From the NCBI RefSeq assembly GCF_007183175.1, contig NZ_AP019807.1, positions 2,400,001 to 2,464,000 on the forward strand: 64,000 bases of DNA. The letters are read 5' to 3'. The notes below the pieces were generated by a model. It did no database searches. It was not told where the DNA came from and saw nothing but the letters and a program-made list of their open reading frames with translations. This DNA comes from Microbulbifer sp. GL-2 (GTDB lineage: Bacteria; Pseudomonadota; Gammaproteobacteria; Pseudomonadales; Cellvibrionaceae). Positions 16,410 through 23,440 of the stretch are shown piece after piece (within the stretch, counting starts at the first letter, position 1; every line of letters begins with the position of its first letter). The translations under genes were made by a program, and so were the position numbers.

Positions 16410-16739
16410 ATGGATATTATCGAACCTGAGTCTATAGAAGTTCTCAGTTTATCCCCCTATGAACATATTCATTATAAGGATAGTGAAGGCCGTGATTTTT
16501 TGGTCCTTCATCAGGAGGTCGGGTTTTTTGGCTATTCTGAGGTTATAATTCTAACTAATGAAGAATCTCGAAAATTAGATCAAGAAAAATCAAAGTTCAT
16601 TAAAAGGTTACTTGCCACATTTGATCTTAAAACTAAAACATTTGGATTTCACAAAAATCAACGATGTGTGCCGGACTTTAAGAGTTGGCCATGTGTTAAA
16701 GTTGCATTAGATAAATGGCATGGTAGAGCAAGCATATAA
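16410..16739 (+). CDS. Cassette 8: unknown 109-aa protein
   Basis: ATG 16410 is preferred over 16395 because GGAG sits five bases before it (16401-16404), while 16395 falls five bases from the recombination point. The protein is soluble with a beta-rich N-terminal half (LSLSPYEHIHYKDSEGRDF) and a basic C-terminal half. No family is recognised. Confidence 0.72.
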   Translation: MDIIEPESIEVLSLSPYEHIHYKDSEGRDFLVLHQEVGFFGYSEVIILTNEESRKLDQEKSKFIKRLLATFDLKTKTFGFHKNQRCVPDFKSWPCVKVALDKWHGRASI

Positions 16740-16877
16740 CAAAGCCGGGCAAAATGCTCCGGGCCATGAGCCCTGCGCGGGACAGCTTACCTTGTGCGTG
16801 TTTTGCGCGGGTCGCTGTGCTCACATTTTCGCGCAAAATGCGCACAAGGTAAGCTGCCCCTGCCGGCGGCGTTAAAT
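16734..16877 (+). repeat. attC site of cassette 8, with extra-long stem
   Basis: ATATAAC at 16734 and a perfect GTTAAAT at 16871-16877 bound 144 bases, near the upper size limit for attC. The centre holds a near-perfect 27-bp inverted repeat (CAGCTTACCTTGTGCG at 16792 against CGCACAAGGTAAGCTG ending at 16856). Confidence 0.9.
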
Positions 16878-16900
16878 TATTTTAAGGAATGTTGGGTAAT

Positions 16901-17371
16901 ATGAAAAAATTATTTTTGTTTTTGATGGCTGTCATACTTTCTTCTTGTACTAGCGTTTATGTCCCCCCGAACATGGAAGGGAATGCAACAGTTGAGATAC
17001 AACAAGAAAATTTAAAGTTGATGCAAATTTATTTGAATGGAGATGACTGTTCAAATAAGGTTTTTATGCCAGAAGAGAGTAATTTTCTTATAGGAAAAAA
17101 TAAACCTCTAGTGTTGACAGCAAATAAAGAAATTGCCTTTCATGTGGAGTCTAATGATTTTTATTCATACTGCTCGCAAAAGGTATCTTTTTTGCCAAAG
17201 CCTGACCAGCAGTACATCCTTAAGTTCAAGACGGCCTCAAATAAGTGTTATGTGAATTTAGTGCGAAAAGAAATTGATGATGGTAAGGTTGTTGAAGTAT
17301 CAGAGCCCACTTTTCGAAAGAGAGTCCCTCGAATTCCGGTAATGGAAAGCGGTTCTTTTTGTAAGGCCTAG
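16901..17371 (+). CDS. Cassette 9: unknown lipoprotein
   Basis: The 156-residue protein has a lipoprotein signal peptide (MKKLFLFLMAVILSSC, lipobox LSSC, Cys16), so it should be lipid-anchored in the envelope. The mature part is beta-rich with three to four further cysteines. ATG 16901 is chosen over 16889 because the latter overlaps the AAGGA ribosome binding site. No family is recognised. Confidence 0.78.
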   Translation: MKKLFLFLMAVILSSCTSVYVPPNMEGNATVEIQQENLKLMQIYLNGDDCSNKVFMPEESNFLIGKNKPLVLTANKEIAFHVESNDFYSYCSQKVSFLPKPDQQYILKFKTASNKCYVNLVRKEIDDGKVVEVSEPTFRKRVPRIPVMESGSFCKA

Positions 17372-17398
17372 AAAGAATCATGTAGAAAGAGTAAGTTG

Positions 17399-17475
17399 AT
17401 TTAACAAGTAAAGGCACCTGACACCAAAACCTCCACTTTGCTCTGGTTTTACTGCAGGTGCTTTAAGCGTTATGT
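17399..17475 (+). repeat. attC site of cassette 9
   Basis: ATTTAAC (perfect RYYYAAC) at 17399 and GTTATGT at 17469-17475 bound 77 bases. AAAGGCACCTG and CAGGTGCTTT form the inner arms. Confidence 0.92.
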
Positions 17476-17496
17476 TGTTTCCGAGTTCAATGCAAA

Positions 17497-17976
17497 ATGA
17501 AGATAATTCAAACTATATTTTTCGTAATAATCATAAGTAATCTAACGGCTTGCTCGATGAAAGCTGAAAAATTGGTTCACGCTGAAGACCCCAGTTTAAC
17601 TAAAGTATGCCGTAATGCTTTTATCGATTGGCGTTCAGCATCTCACATGGTTGATTACTATAATTATAAGTGTGCACAGAGAGCAATTAAGCAAGGTTAC
17701 TTGCTTAAGGATTCAAACCTTACTTCTAAGGATTTTTCAATACCTGAAGCACCTTCGGGAGCAAACTGGAATGAAGTGTTAGCGCTCGAAGAGCTAAGTG
17801 CTGGTCGAATAACCAAAGAGAAATATGGGTACATTCTGGGGCTGTTGGAAATGGAGTATCGAGCAAAAGTTTCAAAAGCAAAATCAGAGTTCGAATCGGG
17901 TAAAATAACCAAGAAAAAATTTGATAACATTAAAAAAGAAGCAGCTGAAGTATTCTATGGGGTGCCGACAACATAA
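17497..17976 (+). CDS. Cassette 10: unknown lipoprotein with helical repeats
   Basis: The 159-residue protein begins with a lipoprotein signal (FFVIIISNLTAC, lipobox LTAC, Cys19). The C-terminal half contains two similar segments (SAGRITKEKYGYI and ESGKITKKKFDNI) about 40 residues apart. Each resembles the SHOCT-type 'G-x-I-T-x-E-E/K-F/Y' helix. Function unknown. The stop codon overlaps the attC. Confidence 0.78.
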   Translation: MKIIQTIFFVIIISNLTACSMKAEKLVHAEDPSLTKVCRNAFIDWRSASHMVDYYNYKCAQRAIKQGYLLKDSNLTSKDFSIPEAPSGANWNEVLALEELSAGRITKEKYGYILGLLEMEYRAKVSKAKSEFESGKITKKKFDNIKKEAAEVFYGVPTT

Positions 17977-18016
17977 CAATCAGCGGCAGAGCGACAGCCA
18001 ACGCTGGGCGTTATGT
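17971..18016 (+). repeat. attC site of cassette 10 (short)
   Basis: ACATAAC at 17971 and its exact complement GTTATGT at 18010-18016 enclose only 46 bases, with CAGCG/CGCTG inner arms. It is almost identical to the attC at 19648-19693. Confidence 0.88.
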
Positions 18017-18032
18017 GATTTGAGAGAACGCA

Positions 18033-19208
18033 ATGAAAGCCTTATCATTTTTAATAGTCCCTTTGGTGCTTTCTTCAATTAATAGCCTTGCTTCGGAAGC
18101 AAACCCAATTACGCAGATCGACAAATTTTTAAAAAGGCATGTGGACGAAATAAGAAAATCCGAAAATCTGGTCGGTCTTGGTGCGGTAGTCATTCAGGAC
18201 AGCAAGATCATTGGACTTTCGGTTAGCGGCGAGCGTAAAAAAGGCGATGGTGTTCTCGTCTCACAGCAGGACCTATGGCATATTGGTTCCATTACTAAAT
18301 CTTTTACGGCTACGATGATTGCTCGCCTGATTGAAAAAGGTGATTTGAAGTGGGATACATCTATCAAAGATGTCTTTCCTGACGAAAAGGACATCCATAC
18401 AGAATGGAATGATGTGACTCTAGGCAACCTGCTTGCACATACATCGGGAGCAACACCCAATTTCTCGCTTTTGGTTAGCTTAAAAAATCCAAACGCTGGT
18501 AGTGAAAGAACGGCTGCAAGAGAATCAGCAGTGCGATATATACTCTCTCAGCGGCCTGAAGTAACGCCAGGTGGCACCTTTGTATATTCAAATGTCGGAT
18601 ATACGATTGCAGGTGTAATAGCTGAAAAGAAGGCAGGAGTTTCATGGGAAAATTTAATTAGAAAAGAGGTTTTTTCACCTCTAGGGATTGAGAGTGGCGG
18701 CTTTGGTGCCCCTAAAGACATAGAGGGGAAATTGAGTCAGCCATGGGGGCATAAAAAATTATTTGGTTTTACTAAGAGTGGAAAAGATGATAACACGCCA
18801 ATAATTGGACCTGCTGGTACAATACATTTATCGCTTAATGATTTGGCGTTGTATGCTGATGAACATCTTCAAGGCATACAAGGGCGTAGTTCATTCCTCA
18901 AAAGAGAATCGTTTCAGCGTCTACATCATCCAAACCTTAATAGCTATGCTTATGGCTGGGTAATTGGTCCACCGGAAGAGTTAGGTGTTGGTAATGTTCA
19001 TTGGCACAACGGCTCAAATACTATGTGGTATGCATTGCTTGTAATTTTACCAGATATCAATGCCGCGATAGCCATAACTTCTAATGACGGAAACTTTAAA
19101 GTTTCCGAGTATTCTGCTTGGGAAATAGTCAAGCGTTTAGCAAAACCGTTAGAGATTGCACATAAAGAATCTATGAGCTTGGACGCTATAAAGAGCACCG
19201 GTTATTGA
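18033..19208 (+). CDS. Cassette 11 gene 1: serine hydrolase, class C beta-lactamase-like
   Basis: The 391-residue secreted protein has a signal peptide (about residues 1-20). It shows the penicillin-binding fold motifs: Ser86-x-x-Lys89 (GSITKS), Tyr185-Ser-Asn187 (YSNVGY) and His325-Asn-Gly327 (WHNGSN) in place of KTG. The family includes AmpC, esterases and D-aminopeptidases. The HNG third motif is more typical of esterase or peptidase-like members than of true AmpC, so resistance should not be assumed. It shares one cassette with the next gene; no attC lies between them. Confidence 0.88.
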   Translation: MKALSFLIVPLVLSSINSLASEANPITQIDKFLKRHVDEIRKSENLVGLGAVVIQDSKIIGLSVSGERKKGDGVLVSQQDLWHIGSITKSFTATMIARLIEKGDLKWDTSIKDVFPDEKDIHTEWNDVTLGNLLAHTSGATPNFSLLVSLKNPNAGSERTAARESAVRYILSQRPEVTPGGTFVYSNVGYTIAGVIAEKKAGVSWENLIRKEVFSPLGIESGGFGAPKDIEGKLSQPWGHKKLFGFTKSGKDDNTPIIGPAGTIHLSLNDLALYADEHLQGIQGRSSFLKRESFQRLHHPNLNSYAYGWVIGPPEELGVGNVHWHNGSNTMWYALLVILPDINAAIAITSNDGNFKVSEYSAWEIVKRLAKPLEIAHKESMSLDAIKSTGY

Positions 19209-19236
19209 GGCTTTATGTGAGCACAAGGAAAGAGCT

Positions 19237-19644
19237 ATGGGCGTAAATCTGAAAGAGATTGATGGAGTAAAAATTCAGCCAAAACACTTAGCCTCATGTC
19301 ACTGCGGCTTTGTAAAAATTGAACTGGATCTACCTGATGGTCTTATTGATCTTCGGCGTTGTGATTGCTCTTTGTGCCGCAGGAGAGGTGCAATCGCCGC
19401 ATCAGTATCGCTAGATGGCATTAATGTCTTAGAAGGGCAGGAACATTTAAAGCTCTATCAATTCAATACTAATACAGCGAAACACTATTTCTGCGGTAAT
19501 TGCGGTATTTACACACATCACCAAAGACGCTCTAATCCTACTCAATACGGTTTCAATGTGGCGTGCCTGGAGGGTGTAAATCCTCTCAAAATCGGTGGTG
19601 TCCCAACATACGATGGGGTAAACCATCCGGCGGACCGAGGGTAA
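19237..19644 (+). CDS. Cassette 11 gene 2: GFA (CENP-V/S-Mss4-fold) family protein
   Basis: The 135-residue zinc-binding protein has the GFA cysteine pattern: CHCG (about residue 21), C-x-C-x2-C (CDCSLC, about 48) and CGNCG (about 90), with the YTHHQRRSNPTQYGFNVACL end typical of the family. Members include glutathione-dependent formaldehyde-activating-like enzymes, but most have no proven substrate. It lies 28 bases after the serine hydrolase, with GGAAAGAG before its ATG, so the cassette is a two-gene unit. Two more GFA genes are present in this window on the chromosome. Confidence 0.88.
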   Translation: MGVNLKEIDGVKIQPKHLASCHCGFVKIELDLPDGLIDLRRCDCSLCRRRGAIAASVSLDGINVLEGQEHLKLYQFNTNTAKHYFCGNCGIYTHHQRRSNPTQYGFNVACLEGVNPLKIGGVPTYDGVNHPADRG

Positions 19645-19647
19645 CTC

Positions 19648-19693
19648 ACATAACAATCAGCGGCAGAGCGACAGCCAACGCTGAGCGTTAAGT
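19648..19693 (+). repeat. attC site of cassette 11 (short)
   Basis: ACATAAC at 19648 and GTTAAGT at 19687-19693 bound 46 bases. It differs from the cassette 10 attC at only two positions. Confidence 0.88.
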
Positions 19694-19706
19694 TTACAGA
19701 AATACT

Positions 19707-20105
19707 ATGGATTTAAGCTGGAACCCATTTCCTGAGTATCGAAACTTCTCTTTTAATGCGATCCATGACGACTCGGAGGGTTTTCGAATACTTTTAGAGG
19801 CCAACTGTGACAGGTTCTCTAATAAGCAAGCATTACGTATAAGGTTTCCGCTGGCTGGCCCTATGTACTACCACCGATCAGATGATAGCTTTTTATTATC
19901 GCCTGAAAGTACGATAGGTAATCCAGGCGTTACATTTCAGCGAACAAGAGCATCAGATTTAATTGAGCGATTTCACATGTTTAGCTGCAATATTTATCGA
20001 GAAGATTCTATTGTTCATTATTGTATTTATACTGATAATGAGTGTATTGAGGTTCTATCAGTAGTTGAACCCATCTGTGAAAATTTGTGGCACCAGAAAA
20101 CTTAA
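19707..20105 (+). CDS. Cassette 12: unknown 132-aa protein
   Basis: This is the last cassette gene, with a beta-rich soluble product and no motif I recognise. The repeated pattern of charged and aromatic residues (WNPFPEYRNFSFNAIHDD at the start) suggests a compact immunity-like or SUKH-like fold, but this is a guess. The stop codon overlaps a RYYYAAC core (ACTTAAC at 20100). Confidence 0.72.
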   Translation: MDLSWNPFPEYRNFSFNAIHDDSEGFRILLEANCDRFSNKQALRIRFPLAGPMYYHRSDDSFLLSPESTIGNPGVTFQRTRASDLIERFHMFSCNIYREDSIVHYCIYTDNECIEVLSVVEPICENLWHQKT

Positions 20106-20125
20106 CAACTAGGCGGTGTCTGCTG
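20100..20125 (+). repeat. Truncated attC at the array end
   Basis: ACTTAAC at 20100-20106 is a perfect left core, and AACTAGGCGGTG continues like an attC arm. No GTTRRRY partner follows within 150 bases. The distal end of the array has evidently been cut off. Confidence 0.55.
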
Positions 20126-20210
20126 GTGATTCAATTTTGATAATTGACTCATTTTCTTGTTTGATGTTTCCCATTAGCCTTCCTGTATACATCTTCCTCT
20201 TAGTATTGAG

Positions 20211-20435
20211 CTAGGATGATTCATTTTCCTGTAGAGAGCGTTTAAGTGGAAAGATTAGCCCTGGGAGGATGGCCTTTTCCTCCTGGGTGATAGCCTTAAG
20301 GGCTACTTCACGGGGTCCTGGTTGGGGCCACTCCATGATTAACTCTCGGGCAAGGCAGAGTGCCTCCAACTCTTGTAATTGAGATAGAAAAACTTGAGTA
20401 GGTACTGTTGAATAATCCGCTAGAAGATTTCCCAT
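20211..20435 (-). CDS. Unknown 74-aa protein, divergent from XRE regulator
   Basis: ATG 20435 is chosen because GGGGGA lies five bases before it; the ATG at 20453 is also possible (80 aa). The protein is small and helical with a Leu/Glu-rich middle (QLQELEALCLARELIM). It diverges from the XRE gene across a 134-base region with repeated GTTAACTT words. A partner role (for example a toxin, antitoxin or anti-regulator) is possible but nothing in the sequence proves it. Confidence 0.6.
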   Translation of the reverse strand: MGNLLADYSTVPTQVFLSQLQELEALCLARELIMEWPQPGPREVALKAITQEEKAILPGLIFPLKRSLQENESS

Positions 20436-20453
20436 AGCTCCCCCTGAATCCAT

Positions 20454-20569
20454 CGAAAGTAATAATTTTTGTTAACTTTCTAACAGTATTGGTTGTTTAT
20501 ATTATAATGTCAACAAAAATTATTAACTTGTTAACTTTTATTGTTACCATCTTGGAATCATGAGACAGG
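20454..20569. promoter_or_regulatory. Divergent promoter region with repeated GTTAACTT words
   Basis: GTTAACTT occurs at about 20471 and 20530, with related TTAACTTGTTAAC and AATGTCAACAAAAATT between. This AT-rich region is the likely operator of the XRE protein encoded just downstream. Confidence 0.5.
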
Positions 20570-20815
20570 ATGAATAAACAAGTGATTACGGGAATACAGG
20601 TACGGATGGCTAGAAGTGGCCTGAAATGGAGCGCCCAAGATCTAGCAGAAAAAAGTGGAGTGGGACTTTCGACAGTTAACAAGATTGATCGAGAGGATGG
20701 AATCCCTTCTGTGCGTATTCAGAATCTTGTAGCTATTGAGCGGGCTCTACTTGCTACTGGTCGTGTTCGCTTTGAAGGGGAAACTGGTGTGTTTGTTCAG
20801 CCTTTTGAAGGCTGA
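20570..20815 (+). CDS. XRE-family helix-turn-helix regulator
   Basis: The 81-residue single-domain regulator has a clear HTH: WSAQDLAEKSGVGLSTVNKIDR (about residues 19-40), preceded by the usual first helix ITGIQVRMARSG. A short C-terminal strand-like tail (VRFEGETGVFV) follows. It probably represses its own divergent promoter region. It lies just after the integron array and is part of the element's right half. Confidence 0.88.
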   Translation: MNKQVITGIQVRMARSGLKWSAQDLAEKSGVGLSTVNKIDREDGIPSVRIQNLVAIERALLATGRVRFEGETGVFVQPFEG

Positions 20816-20977
20816 CATCTATTGGGAGTAATAGTAATTTTCCTACCAATACGGGCTTGCCGAATACATGAAATCCCAAGATGATTCACTACCCAGCGCA
20901 AGGCCCACTGAGTCGTACGGCAAGCCTGTGGTATCGTGGAAAAAAGGATTAACAGCTTCAAGGAGTGAGGTAACACA

Positions 20978-21493
20978 ATGTCACTACCCTCAAGGATCGA
21001 GGCAGAGCAGCGCTACGAAAAGCTGCGCGCACTCGCTTTGGAAGTTACACAGAATTCACTAACGGGTAATTTGAAACTAACTCAGATAACCCCTCGGGCC
21101 CTAGAGGCCACCCAAAGCTGGGAATCCTCAAGGCTTCGGCAGTACAACTGGGACTGGCCGCAAAACTACAGCTACTACAAGAAGAGCTACCCCAAGCGTT
21201 TTGAGATAGCACTATGGGAAAACAGCACCTTAATCGCTATCTCCATAGGCCGCCCCACCTACCACGCCACAGGGATGCGCCTGGACGTGGTGGAAGCCAT
21301 GCCGCGCGACCTAGGCGAACGCTCCAATGTATTCGATACAATTATCCTAGCGTATGAAATCTATGCGCGGATGATCAATGCCAATCATATTAGGATCATG
21401 AATCCGGTTAATGAAACGGTGAGAGCCTTCTACGAGAGATACGGATATCAGTACATCGCCAAGGGCAACTACCTGACAAGTGATATATTGTGA
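20978..21493 (+). CDS. GNAT-like N-acetyltransferase-fold protein
   Basis: The 171-residue protein ends with a GNAT-like C-terminal signature (NETVRAFYERYGYQYI). It has a central acceptor region with IAISIGRPTYHATGMRLDVVEAMPRD, typical of a divergent acetyltransferase. The AcCoA-binding Q/R-x-x-G-x-G/A loop is not evident, so activity is uncertain. GGAGTGAGG precedes the start. It overlaps the next gene (TGATG), forming a small operon with two tiny genes. Confidence 0.7.
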   Translation: MSLPSRIEAEQRYEKLRALALEVTQNSLTGNLKLTQITPRALEATQSWESSRLRQYNWDWPQNYSYYKKSYPKRFEIALWENSTLIAISIGRPTYHATGMRLDVVEAMPRDLGERSNVFDTIILAYEIYARMINANHIRIMNPVNETVRAFYERYGYQYIAKGNYLTSDIL

Positions 21494-21696
21494 TGACTGA
21501 TAAAGATAAAGTGAAACGCCTGGCTGAGGCCAGACAAAAGAAAGGCTGGACGCAAAAGGAGATCGAAGAATTTGCCAAGCGCCGCAGCCATGAACTAAAG
21601 AAAATTTCCGAGGATACTGAGGAGCCTGATCACCTCGCCTCTGGCACCCAAAAAACCATCGAAGAGATATGCAAGGATGACGACAAAGACGACTAA
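21493..21696 (+). CDS. Unknown 67-aa charged protein
   Basis: ATG 21493 overlaps the GNAT-like stop (TGATG). The protein is highly charged, with a helix-turn-helix-like N-terminus (AEARQKKGWTQKEIEEFAKR) and an acidic C-terminus ending in DDDKDD. It may be a partial XRE-like DNA-binding or adaptor protein. The tight overlap with its neighbours suggests co-translation with the GNAT-like protein. Confidence 0.65.
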   Translation: MTDKDKVKRLAEARQKKGWTQKEIEEFAKRRSHELKKISEDTEEPDHLASGTQKTIEEICKDDDKDD

Positions 21697-21832
21697 GCCT
21701 CTGTCTGATACGGAGAAGCAGTTCACCCCCCAAAAGGGGGAAGTATCCCCGGAAGATGCCCGTACTAAGGCTACTATCTTTGCGGCTCAGATTAAGGGCC
21801 GGATGAAAAGTAAAGGGGCTAAGTTGAAATGA
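21677..21832 (+). CDS. Unknown 51-aa basic protein
   Basis: This short frame starts at ATG 21677 inside the end of the previous gene (AAGG just before). It encodes a lysine-rich peptide starting MTTKTTKPLSDTEKQF and ending in KSKGAKLK. Its phase, overlap and strand fit a third gene of the GNAT-like operon. The frame stays open beyond its TGA (see the small membrane ORF that follows). Evidence is only context and coding-like composition. Confidence 0.45.
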   Translation: MTTKTTKPLSDTEKQFTPQKGEVSPEDARTKATIFAAQIKGRMKSKGAKLK

Positions 21833-21874
21833 AGGGGGTACCCCCTTGTTGAGTGTCAAGATTGCAGTAAAGGT

Positions 21875-21985
21875 ATGTATTGTGGTCAACCTGCGCAGAA
21901 CAAGTCATTTCATCGATTGCATATTGCTTTCAGTATTGCTGTCGGGCTGGCAATTATTGCGGTCATGCAGCTACTGGGATCATAG
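21875..21985 (+). CDS. Possible 36-aa single-span membrane peptide
   Basis: The ATG is preceded by AAAGG. The peptide has a polar start (MYCGQPAQNKSFHR) and one hydrophobic helix (IAFSIAVGLAIIAVMQLL). The open frame extends upstream without a start to the in-frame TGA of the preceding gene and includes Cys-x2-Cys spacing (ECQDCSKGMYCG). It could be a genuine small gene or the remnant of a longer protein. Confidence 0.3.
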   Translation: MYCGQPAQNKSFHRLHIAFSIAVGLAIIAVMQLLGS

Positions 21986-22197
21986 ACTCGCTTCGCGTGG
22001 ATTCTTACTCTCCTTTCTTAATTTGGCCCTGCTCAAATCTGCCTGCCTCAGTGGTTTGACCATAGTGAGGGCTGGCTTGCCTCAAGTACTCTGTTTTCTA
22101 TTGATTGATTTGCTGTAAGACGCTATCGCGTGCCTAGATGTTTGGTCAAAAGATTACTAGTTGTACGTAGCCACAATTGCCGCACTTTAGAAGTATG

Positions 22198-22315
22198 TTG
22201 TAACACCTTTGGGCTGTGAAACATTAGGGGTAACAGAAAGGTGTGACAGTACAAAGCCCATAACCATGCGGCTTACAGCGAATCTGTAACACCTGTACAC
22301 CTGTAACACCTTTAT
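22198..22315 (-). repeat. Iteron module, right copy (inverted)
   Basis: CTGTAACACC (reverse of GGTGTTACAG) occurs at 22284-22293 and 22301-22310. Further related words lie at 22240-22249 (GGTGTGACAG) and 22198-22207. Read on the minus strand, the whole region parallels 8001-8120 base for base over most of its length. It may be a second origin half or a cis-replication region. Confidence 0.65.
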
Positions 22316-23360
22316 TTTAAGTGGTGGAAGTTCGCCCTCCCCTCGCCCCTTTGACTGGGCTGAGACTGCGGACCAGGGGGATATCATCAACGTGTGAGAT
22401 GTGGGGGCGGTATATCTCAGCAGAATATTGAGAGGGCATTACTGAATTGTTTCATGGTCTCTATCCGTGACGGCGTGGGGAATCTATTCGACTGTGCTTA
22501 CTTCTCGTTTAGAGTACGCAGATTGTGCGTACCCTGGACGGTAAAGGTGTGGGTTTAATTCACTTCCATACATGGTGGCTCAGGCTGTGAATATCTACCT
22601 GGCGTAATGGGGTAGCTCCCGTTTATGGCTGAGTCTTTGGCGGGCCAGGGCATTCGATATCTCTACTTCTGGGACAGCGTGTAGATTAACCGCCCACTAG
22701 TTGGCTTGATGGCTATGGCTGAACTCTAAGCCAAGCTTAGGGTTCAACGGGTCCTCCTGAGAGGCTAACACACGGGTAATTCGGACCCCGCTCTGTTAAC
22801 AGATATCTGATTTTTCCTAGGGGGTTATACCCTCCTTAGAGCCAGTTAGGGGCAAACCCCTAGTTCGGGGTTTGGTGTTCTGACCAGCTGAACCCACGGG
22901 GGGTAGGTTGGATATCTGGCAGCCTTGTATCCGGCACTACCGTCCTAGCTTAGATTTCACAATGGCTTAATTCAGGTAGGGGGGAGTGATAATTAGGTAG
23001 TTGTTCTGGGCGTTTCAAACCGACAAAGCGTCGGTTTTGGTCTGGCAGTGAAAACCGGTGATTTGCCGGTTTTGGTTTAACTCTCAAAACCACCAGCCCT
23101 GTGGTTTTGGAGGTGATGAAACATAGGCGACCTGAATGCTGAGGTGACGTCGCGATTCGCGGCTCCATCTTATGCGCTCAAGAAGCCGTTCCTGCTCAAG
23201 CTGATCCCCTGTCGAATGCTAGCCAAACCGCCAGATTCGCGGTTTGAGGTACATGGAAACAGGCTAAGGCTAGGGTCAAATTCAGGTGGTACGGCAAGAT
23301 GTGTATAGAGGCTTCAGTGGTACGTACTGCTGTTAAACCCCTCTAGTTGGGGGTAGGAAT
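22316..23360. other. Non-coding right end with a family of short hairpins
   Basis: No convincing gene is visible. At least seven compact hairpins are: 22514-22532 (GTACGC/GCGTAC), 22721-22745, 22853-22874 (CAAACCCC/GGGGTTTG), 23017-23037 (AAACCGAC/GTCGGTTT), 23051-23073 (AAAACCGG/CCGGTTTT), 23085-23109 (CAAAACCAC/GTGGTTTTG) and 23224-23246 (CAAACCGC/GCGGTTTG). A weaker one lies at 23337-23354. Several share the outer stem while the inner pairs covary. Confidence 0.6.
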
Positions 23361-23367
23361 TCAAAGT

Positions 23368-23386
23368 GGTGCTACATATGGTGCTA
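23368..23386 (+). repeat. Arm-type GGTGCTA repeats, right end
   Basis: GGTGCTAC at 23368-23375 and GGTGCTA at 23380-23386 match the words near attL, about 55-75 bases inside attR. Confidence 0.55.
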
Positions 23387-23440
23387 TTTTTCTGTTGAAG
23401 CTCCATGTGTATCCCGCAATCACTGGCTTTCAGGTTATTT

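Noticed and set aside
18033..19208. Calling the cassette serine hydrolase an AmpC resistance gene
   Set aside because: The third active-site motif is His-Asn-Gly rather than Lys-Thr-Gly, and the broad family includes many non-lactamases.
21846..22118. 90-aa ORF starting LSVKIAVKV
   Set aside because: No ribosome binding site and an implausible composition. A different frame at 21875-21985 looks more protein-like.
22514..23354. CRISPR array in the element's right end
   Set aside because: The hairpins are irregularly spaced and not identical; no repeat-spacer periodicity or cas genes are present.
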